DNA of 64,000 nucleotides from Pisaster brevispinus (Eukaryota > Echinodermata > Asteroidea > Forcipulatida > Asteriidae). The position numbers were made by a program, and so were the translations under genes. Shown here piece by piece: positions 56,725-64,000 of the stretch; the stretch's first letter is position 1, and each line of letters begins with the position of its first letter. The stretch is from assembly GCA_023634235.1 (NCBI GenBank), contig JAMKCF010000018.1, positions 4,121,474 through 4,185,473 of the forward strand, in the 5' to 3' direction. The notes under the pieces are model-generated. The model worked only from the letters and a program-made list of their open reading frames with translations, searched no databases and was not told the origin of the DNA.

Positions 56725-57271
56725 CAGGGCTGGAATTTAATACTGGACCACAGGCCCACGGCCAGTGATTTTAGCATCGGGCCAGTAAACTCATAACCGG
56801 ACAAACCCGGCTGGTGGATTGTGTTTTTCTTTTGAGTAACACTAGCCTAATACATTGTGTAATTGTGAAAAAAATGTGAGTCTGATAAATTCTCTGAAAA
56901 ATTTCCGTATCCAGCCACCACTTTTTCATTCGTTTATGAAATAAAATACTGTTTTATTTCATAAACGAATGAAAAAGTGGTGGCTGGATACGGAAATTTT
57001 AAATAGTATCTAATTTACTCAAATGAGATATTCCTTTGGGTAAAAATTAGTGAAAAAGTGGTGGCAAGATACGGAAATGTTTCCAAATTCTCTTCAGTAT
57101 CGAAGTACTACACATAAGACAAATGAGATAGACTTTCTCTTAAACTTAGTCTTCTTAGTGCTTGTTCAACTCATTTTGATTCTGGTCTTGTAAAATAAAT
57201 TCTGGTCCAGTACAACTTTTGAGCTACAAGCCCTGCAGTCTTGTGGATATTTCCCCCTAATTAGAGCCCTG
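56725..57271. mobile_element. MITE, CAGGGCTC family, copy 4, with internal hairpin
   Basis: Left CAGGGCTGGAATTTAATACT, right CTAATTAGAGCCCTG. It shares ACTGGACCACAGGCCCACGG and CCCTGCAGTCTTGTGG with copy 1. A 103-bp perfect hairpin sits inside at 56898-57000, absent from copies 1-3. Confidence 0.72.
56898..57000. repeat. Perfect 49-bp-arm hairpin
   Basis: Arms 56898-56946 and 56952-57000 are exact reverse complements with a 5-base loop (TACTG). A third, direct partial copy of the right arm follows at 57051 (GAAAAAGTGGTGGC). No mismatch in 49 bp implies recent origin or gene conversion. Confidence 0.92.
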
Positions 57272-57280
57272 TAATATGTA

Positions 57281-57504
57281 GGCCTGTTCCGTCCCAACTT
57301 GACTATCGTCCCAACTATAGTTGGTACTGGTCCCAACTTGAGTGTTAAAGTTGGGGCGTCCCAACTATAGTTGGGAACGGTGTCCATCCTGTTGAACTCT
57401 ATGGGCGATCCCAACTATAGTTGGGATGTCCCAACTTTAACACTCAAGTTGGGACCAGTCCCAACTATAGTTGGGACAATTGTCAAGTTGGGACGGAACA
57501 GGCC
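57281..57504. mobile_element. 224-bp symmetric fold-back with four 50-bp-spaced palindromes
   Basis: Starts GGCCTGTTCCGTCCCAACTT and ends with its reverse complement. The two 112-bp halves align without any gap about 57392.5, with only about five mismatches in the outer 96 bp and an unpaired centre of about 32 bp. The 16-bp palindrome CCCAACTATAGTTGGG occurs at 57310 (one mismatch), 57360, 57410 and 57460, exactly 50 bp apart. No clear target duplication. Confidence 0.93.
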
Positions 57505-58316
57505 CCTAAGTAATTGGGGACTAACTAAGTAGACTACTTCACTCATGTTGTTGCGTACTATGCAGCATACAACTTTTAGTTTTACAATTACACATGTAAC
57601 TTAAACACTAAACACAAGCCTCCATACAAACAGCTCCATCTGGAGTCAATAAACAGCTAGGCCTATATACCAAGAAATACACAATGTACATAACCCTTAC
57701 CCACAGGATGGTCTTTTACCCACGCACAGAGTACTACAATCTAAATCTTCAATCTTCAATAGAATAATTCCTATGCAGCACTTAGACAGCTATACTGGCT
57801 ACACTACTACAACTACATCTAGTCTTTGTATTATAATAAATACTAAGATTGGTCTGTGGTGTGTTTATGTAATATTTGCACAATAATGGCTGCGATGCAA
57901 CAACAATGTCGTTTGACTGTCAGTGCATGGAGGTAGTGTTCCTAGCTACATGTAGCTATACATTAACAGATGACATAATTATGCAGAGTCCAACTGTCAC
58001 TGAGAATTTAAATGAAAACAAAAAAAAAATTACCTGCAAATATCTTTTAGCTGGGGGTACACCCCCATCTGCACTCTTCAAGCAAGTATAGTCCACCATG
58101 ATGACCGTTGCACGACGTCCAACAAATGACATAAAGTGACCGACTATTGGTCGAAAAGCGCAGGGTGTCTCCCCCAACGGCTGAAGAGACTTTTGATTTT
58201 TTTTTTAGTGGTATATTACCCAACAATGACGCAATCATCAACACAGAATTTGCTCAAGTTTGGTTAAAGTTTATCAGGCGTTACCTAACAAAAAGTTACC
58301 CAATATTTTGTACAGT
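57505..58316. other. No gene recognised
   Basis: AT-rich, short frames on both strands without domains. Confidence 0.45.
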
Positions 58317-58317
58317 G

Positions 58318-58351
58318 TAAGCCTTGCAATGTTCTTCACTGTTGGCCGTTG
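58318..58351 (+). repeat. Orphan unit resembling the 55-bp array
   Basis: GTAAGCCTTGCAATGTTCTT then CACTGTTGGCCGTT matches about 28 of 33 bases of an array unit (GTAAGCCTTGCAATTTTCTT then CATTTTTAACCGTT), 19 kb from the array. It may be a chance match or a seed or relic copy. Confidence 0.4.
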
Positions 58352-58379
58352 CCAGCAGTAGTAGTCAAGTCCATAAAGG

Positions 58380-58612
58380 TAAAAGTAGGATTCGAACCGG
58401 GTGTACCCGCTCTGACCGATCTTGCACACAGTTGAACTTTCCAGTGCACCGAAGCGCCTGTTGGTGTTTGGAGGTGTTTTTAACACTACGTAAATAATTC
58501 ACTGCGTCCAAGCAAAATAGAGAAAAATAAGACACAAGTGGGAATTGAACCTGGGTCTCGTGGTTCCCAGTCCAACACTCGTCTAGCTAGGTCGCCATCT
58601 GCTTGGAAATGA
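58380..58612 (-). repeat. tRNA-like SINE fragments
   Basis: Two - strand tRNA-like pieces: box B GGTTCGAATCC around 58388-58398, and a second with GGTTCAATTCC near 58541 preceded by GGCGACCTAGCTAGACGAGT. Both lack a clear body and tail, so only a SINE-derived origin is suggested. Confidence 0.4.
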
Positions 58613-58619
58613 ACACATA

Positions 58620-59257
58620 ATCATAGCTAAACATAATTTTGTAGCAAAAACCAATTTATTCCGCCAGCACTAAATATGGAATTATATTTTAATTGACTGA
58701 TTCATTTATATATACTCAGAATATTGTAACACATTTGGGATCATAACTACTTTATATTTCAGAAAGAAAAACAATTCTTGTGAAGATCAGACAGCCTGAG
58801 CCACGCCCCCGTCTTACACGCCCCCCCCCCCGTCTTACCTTACCGATGTGCATGACGATTATTCCGGATGTTGTGATTCCAAAGTGATGCCCTCGGGTGG
58901 TGACGTCTTGCGTAGCCTCTTCACTTCGTCTTAAGCATCTCTAGTACTAAGGGCTTGAATTTTATCCGTTTACATTTTGTTTTTATATATAGACATCAAC
59001 CTGCAATTTGTAGTGGAACTTTCCTTGGTTTTTTGGTTGATTTCTTTCTGTTATTATTTGTTTCTGGCTTACTTCTTTATTTCTGTAACGCCAAAATGGC
59101 GGCCAATGGGGGAGTCTATTTAACGGTAAGCGAGCAGAGCCATGACATGCGGTCCCAATCTACACAACTATCAACATCACTCGGTCTCAAAATGGTAGAA
59201 GCATCCTCCTACACACAGGTCAAGACGTTTAGCAGAATTTACCCATGGATGCATCTG
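58620..59257. other. No confident gene; poly(C) tract
   Basis: Contains a C run near 58818-58830 and a start-like AAAATGGCGGCC at 59093 (see rejected list). Confidence 0.4.
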
Positions 59258-59617
59258 GGCCCAATTACATAAAGCTGCTTAAGCACAAAAAGGTAGCCAA
59301 GCACAACAACATGATGCTTACCAGAACAGTAAGACGGAGGTTACCAACCAAAATACCACGTCACGTGTACAATTTATGACTGGTATCCTGCTCTTTACTA
59401 ATCATTAAGCAACACTTTCTGCTTAAGCAGCTCTATATGCAATTCAACATGAAGCACAAAAAGTAGCTATTAGAACAACAAAATATTGCTGAGCAGAGAA
59501 AGGTTACCGGCCAAACTCCATTTCACATGTATCATCTGTGACTGGTATCCTGCTCATATGAAAGTAGTTAAGCAATTTTTTTCTGCTTAAAGCAGCTCTA
59601 TGAACTTGTGCCCTGGA
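59258..59617. mobile_element. Tandem pair of GCTTAAGC-family MITEs
   Basis: Starts GGGCCCAATTACATAAAGCT and ends AGCAGCTCTATGAACTTGTG then CCC, an inverted repeat. The midpoint carries a second CTGCTTAAGCAGCTCTAT junction, so two related units lie head to tail, each with an ACTGGTATCCTGCTC core. Copy 1 is at 12142. Confidence 0.7.
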
Positions 59618-59686
59618 GTATTCTATGTTATATTTTGGTCACAAGAAGACACACTGAACTACATTTATCAGTCTGCCTTCATTATA

Positions 59687-60187
59687 AGGTCAGATACAGG
59701 AATTCGACCACGAGGGCATGTCTGAGAAAGTACTCAATGAGGTGAACTTTCATCTGCTTCGTTGTAGGAGAATCACAGATGCAACTCATATAGACCATGC
59801 AAGTCTCGCGCGTATTCGAACATTTTTGGGACCACTGTGGTCCCACGTACATTGCTTTAACGCGTTAAAGAAACAAACTCACGCGCTTTAACGGATCCCA
59901 ATGTTCGAATACGCGCGAGACTTGCACAGTACTATTGAGGAGAAATATTTGGATGTATTGCTTGCCTAAAATGCCACATGAGGCAAAACATGTTGAAAAA
60001 TGGAGACGGGAAAGCTGATGCTTCTACATTATCACTGCGGGAGTCTCTTGGACGAAGACGACGTTTCACTTTTGAGAAATTAACATTTATGATTTCTGTA
60101 AAACAAATCATAATGTTTGAGAAGTTGCTTCGGGGTTTTTGAGATTTTACTACATGGCCTCGTGGTCGAATTCCTGTATCTGGCCTT
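59687..60187. mobile_element. ~500-bp TIR element hosting another MITE
   Basis: Left AAGGTCAGATACAGGAATTC with GACCACGAGG, right CCTCGTGGTCGAATTCCTGT with ATCTGGCCTT: inverted ends of about 35 bp, nearly perfect. The TGCAAGTCTC MITE (59792-59932) is nested inside. Confidence 0.8.
59792..59932. mobile_element. MITE, TGCAAGTCTC family, intact copy
   Basis: TGCAAGTCTCGCGCGTATTC and its reverse complement form inverted repeats of about 27 bp continuing into GAACAT. The centre includes a GGGACCACTGTGGTCCC palindrome. A diverged sister is at 13741. Both are preceded by TATAGACC. Confidence 0.8.
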
Positions 60188-60959
60188 AATGTTTTTAGAG
60201 TTTTATCCATATTGTATTTACAATGTACTTGGTTTTTGTATTTTTAATGTGACATTGCCAAATAAATAATAATACAGTAATAATAATAATTGGCATTTTA
60301 GGTTTACTCGTCTTTTTCCCCCCTTCGAGAAGAAAAAGACACAATTTTGCTTATTTCCTAAACTAATTTTTAAAATGCTAAAGGTAAAGCATCCATTTTA
60401 AAGACTCAATATGGAGATCAGCGAGCCACAACATCAGCGAGTCTTGAGTTCTATTGTCGACGGTTACCAAGGAAGAAATCCCAGTGGGTTTAGTCGTAAC
60501 GTCTAAACAGTCAATTTACTCGTTGCAGTCAGACTGTGTACATTAGTAAAACCCTATAAATATAGAATAAACGGCTACACCAGACATTTTATAGAACTGC
60601 TTTCTTGAAATTTACGGTTCAATGCTCTCTTCGCGGACTCAGTTTTCTGTAGTAAAACGAAACACCTGTGTCTTGAGCTTCACCGACACTGAACAAAACC
60701 CTGGATCGATGGAGAATTTTCATCCATGGTGCAAGAGAAACATTGAGATTCACGAAAGACGTGAAGGGGGAGGGGAAGGGGGCGTTCTATCCGTAGATCT
60801 ATAATGTGATGCTCACTCCACCTGTCTTGGTCCCTTTGCTCAAAAGCAGTCATGGATACCGACTTGTATCAAGGGACCAGTCTTATTCCCATTCTAGCCT
60901 CGCTATGGTTAAGTACAAGATAGAAAATACTGCATAGAATCAATCAAACTTTGCATAAT
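60188..60959. other. No gene recognised
   Basis: AT-rich, with an ATA/AAT run near 60260-60290. One 60-codon + frame at 60622-60804 has no domain. Confidence 0.45.
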
Positions 60960-61085
60960 GACGCCATAAGCCCCAAAACAGTCAATGAAGAGCTATCATT
61001 GGCTTAGAGTCGTGCGCAGTGCGTACACGCAAAAACGTTTCCACTGTTTAGACATCAAAGATGGCGGCCAATGCAAAGGGTCTTT
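60960..61085 (+). mobile_element. MITE, GGCCGCCAT family, diverged copy
   Basis: Contains ATCATTGGCTTAGAGTCGTG, CATCAAAGATGGCGGCC and AATGCAAAGGGTCT, matching 40614-40775 in layout. The left end is eroded. Confidence 0.65.
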
Positions 61086-62231
61086 TTACATTCAAACCGT
61101 CTGCAATTAAATTTCTACGTGGCCAAGCTTTAGTATCCGTTTACTTTTACTTCCTTTTATTTAAGGAAGACTCTGAGTAATGGAGCTGGAAAGCTTTTAC
61201 CTCGACGAGTTTCAAGGAAACCATCTAAACGATATTATACCTAAAGGCAATTAGGCCTACCTTAAGTTTCAAATAGAGTCGCTTTAGGTAAGAAGCATCT
61301 GCGGTTACAAGTCGCCAATACTCCCCATTTTAACTCTTGCAGTTATTATATAACGCGCAGATAAGATTGGTAAGTATAAGGAAACATCATTGCTTACTGG
61401 AAGCTTACTGATTATATACTAAAACCACTTTTCTTTTAAATACTTCCCCCTCTGAAATGAAGTCATATTCGAGAAAACTTTAACCGAAAACCAATAACTT
61501 CATTACTTTCACCCAAGACACTTTAAGGTTTCAGATGAATAATTTCCGAACGAAGTGAGTTTCGTTATTTTTGAAGATATGCTTTCAAAATAATCACTTC
61601 ATAGGTAATTGTCGGCAATCAACCCAAAGTGTTATCTTTTTAAAAACAGACCACTCAGTGAAAATAATTGCCGCAGTTGTATGAAACCATATTTCAACAA
61701 GTCTCTTTTAATGCAGTCATTATAATATAATCCCTTTGATAAAATTACGTCACACAAGGCCCAATTCTTATTGTAAACATACTTCCATTCCCGACTGGAA
61801 TGACAACAACAAAAAACACCCCAAAAAACAGCGGGCACAAATACCACAATAAATACTAGGATCTGGATTTATAAATAGCCTCAGATCTTGTTGGTGACAT
61901 CCTTGGGCGACTAGCGACGCTCTCTCGGCGTTATAATTGGACCATATGGTATCAGATTATGGTTCACTGCCGGAAGATGTATATTTTTAAACAGTACGGC
62001 AGCAGGGCGGCATACTTGCCGCCGGACATGTACGAGCATGAGATGGTCCTCTATCTATGGTATAAAGTTGCTAACTGTAGACACGGTCAAGTCTTAATGT
62101 TTGTTGGACATAAATCTTGGTATTTTTTCGATAACTTTGGTGTTGATGTGATGATCATAACGAGAGCCAATGGTAAATTGAAACTAGCCTGGCTTAATTC
62201 AAGAATAAACAAAGAATGCTTGCTTTAGAGG
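61086..62231. other. No confident gene
   Basis: A 90-codon + frame (61959-62228) lies just upstream of the LINE tail and may be further LINE relic, but no RT motif is visible in it. Confidence 0.4.
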
Positions 62232-62320
62232 AGGTACAAAACTATGGAATGAGCTTCCAGCTACTGTTAAAAATTAGCCAAGCATAAACTCCCTTAGATC
62301 AGACTTGTACTTTTTTTAAT
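62232..62320 (+). pseudogene. LINE C-terminal remnant
   Basis: Reads RGGTKLWNELPATVKN, then a TAG, then INSLRSDLYFF and a stop. This matches the terminal LINE pattern (GxKLWNxLPxxIK...LKxxLxxHL). It is broken by at least one stop and one shift. An AATA-type repeat 215 bp downstream may be its tail. Confidence 0.65.
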
Positions 62321-62535
62321 TCGACTATTAACCAACATGGATATAAATAATGTGAAACCCTCGATCACGTGCTCTTTTGTTCTCTTTTGTTTTCATTGTT
62401 CGTTGTACTTTTTATTGTTTCTGTTTTCTAACATGGCTTATTGTTATGCAGTATCCATGCTTTCGTGGACTGACTGGACATCAATGGAAAACATATATTG
62501 TGCTGAGCTGATTTTATCCAGTATAAATATAATTT

Positions 62536-62750
62536 GAATAAATTTATGAGTAAATAAATAAAAAATAATTAATTTTTAATAAATAATTGAATCAATCGAT
62601 CAATAAATAATAAAATAAATAATTTTATGAATGAATGAATAAATACGTAAATAACTAAATAGATACATACATACATAACTAAATACATAGCTAAATGAAT
62701 AAATACACAAATAAATAAATAAACAAAATATAATAAAGAATAAATAAATG
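62536..62750 (+). repeat. Impure (AATA)n / (ATAC)n microsatellite
   Basis: Long run of AATA, AAAT and ATAC words. Its - strand translation is a hydrophobic, Ile/Phe/Tyr-rich string and is not a gene. Confidence 0.9.
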
Positions 62751-64000
62751 ACAACATGCTCCTGGCTGTAATTTTGTCACCTTCGAGAACGGTGTATGGA
62801 AATTTACAGGGAAATAATAACTTGATATAGTTATAAATGAATATACGACTTAGACAAATGGAATTGCTCATCACAGATGTAACTGCATAAGTTTGACTTC
62901 CATCGGAACATGTTTACTTGCTCTTTCTTTGCAAGCCGAGACGACGCTCATTGATCAACAATTCCAATAAAGAAACATTTCAATGCATCAATAAAAACGG
63001 TAATAACAAGAAGCCCGGGTCGATGAATTTAATGGTTTCAATATCCAAATTTAACCAAACATGAAAATGACATGATATTGAACTTCAGACAAACTTCAAC
63101 TTTAAAGATAATGTATGTAAATATGGTTATATTCTGATATTAAATTACGTACCAGACAGCGATTTGCATTGGTAATTTATGCATCCATATGGTAAAACAA
63201 ACATGTAGGTCAACCTGAAACGACCAACCAACCCCCCCCCCCCCCTCTCCAAACACTTCACAGTCAACCCGATCACTGGCAGTCACGCGTGATTGCTCAT
63301 GTATTATTATTACTAATGTGTATTCTGCAATTCAATTTGTTGTTCACGGTTGAATGAGCACCCGCAAGGAGATTTTAACGCGGATCATTGCACTCGATAA
63401 TTTCATTTTGCATATATTTACGATTAAGGAGTTTAACTTCCATTGAAAGGGGATTATGGATTGGGTTAGATTGACACCATTTCCCTGAACTCCATTTCGG
63501 TTTTCTGCAGCGCTGCCTAAAAAAAACGAAAGCAGCAGAATTTTACGTCAAATTTCTCCTTCGAACTTCTCACTATCAATTCCTGTGTTAATTCAGCCAC
63601 GAGTTGGAAAGATCATTTCTAATAAGAAAAACACTTTAAATTTTTAGGTATTTTCTTCTTTTCTTTTTGTTGAGTTCTGTTGGTGTTTGTGGGGCGCTTT
63701 GTTCTTTGCAAAGCGCCATATAAACGCTTAATAACAATTTATATTTCGACTTAGTCTGAAATTGTGAAATCTTAAACTAGAAATATTTTATCCCAATAAG
63801 AAAAAACGCAAACCATTGTTATATTTGATTTAGCTTTAACCCGTTACCGTGTTCGTCATGTCCCCTGTCTGCAATACCAATAATGCATACTGATTCCTCT
63901 AACACGAAAAAGGGGGTACAGACTATACCACCCATCAAGCCTCCGTGTGTTGAAAGTCATTAGGATGAGAGAAAACAAAAAGGCGGACGGGATATTGGTT
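62751..64000. other. No gene recognised
   Basis: AT-rich with a C run at about 63231-63246. At 63692-63737 a GGCGCTTTGTTCTTTGCAAA hairpin followed by GCGCCATATAAACGC resembles the 3' tail of SINEs such as 49648-50084, so a SINE or LINE remnant may be present. Confidence 0.4.

Noticed and set aside
59094..59126. Start-like AAAATGGCGGCC with open codons to a GTAAGC donor
   Set aside because: The segment ATGGCGGCCAATG...GGAGTCTAT resembles the terminal repeat of the GGCCGCCAT MITE family, so a MITE end explains it better.
62569..62874. 101-codon hydrophobic - strand frame
   Set aside because: The repeated Ile/Tyr/Phe string is the translation of the AATA/ATAC microsatellite, not a membrane protein.

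Overview
This is eukaryotic genomic DNA. There are no bacterial operons or ribosome binding sites, coding sequence is very sparse, and the window is AT-rich and crowded with short inverted-repeat transposons, tRNA-derived SINEs, decayed LINE tails and tandem arrays. The one confident host coding segment is the terminal exon of a paired-class homeobox gene with an OAR motif, so the genome is metazoan. The repeat style (tRNA-SINEs with a GCGC..TATATAA..ATT tail, many short TIR elements, LINE ends reading GTKLWNELP) suggests a marine invertebrate, most likely an echinoderm. That placement is inference, not proof.

Layout. 0-3 kb: end of the homeobox gene on the + strand (intron, last exon 1780-2199, 3' UTR with an AATAAA at 2724). 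3-24.9 kb: mostly non-coding DNA with one short candidate first exon (6338-6426), one candidate internal exon (16903-17007), a 1,050-bp hAT-like non-autonomous transposon with perfect 30-bp ends and an 8-bp target duplication (6726-7775), several MITE-like elements, a LINE tail at 10.05 kb, and microsatellites. 24.9-40.2 kb: a 15-kb block of five unrelated tandem arrays (169-bp, 159-bp dimeric, 60-bp, 55/56-bp and about 61-bp units), with a dead LINE fragment at 30.4-31.1 kb. The largest array (about 110 copies, 33.36-39.47 kb) is bounded by 256-bp inverted arms about 96% identical, and outside these by a 74-bp direct repeat.

40-64 kb: a mosaic of nested and duplicated mobile elements. It holds paired inverted MITEs, tRNA-like SINEs, a frameshifted pseudogene exon on the - strand at 45.1 kb, a 2.65-kb direct tandem duplication (48.16-53.46 kb), long fold-back elements, and a 224-bp near-perfect palindromic element at 57.28 kb carrying a 16-bp palindrome four times at exactly 50-bp spacing. 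A second LINE tail lies at 62.2 kb.

The genes do not form a pathway. The window reads as the 3' end of a developmental regulator followed by a repeat-rich intergenic or intronic desert. The long open frames over the tandem arrays follow from unit lengths divisible by three and do not start with ATG, so they are not treated as genes. Alignments were done by eye, so identity values and copy numbers are approximate.
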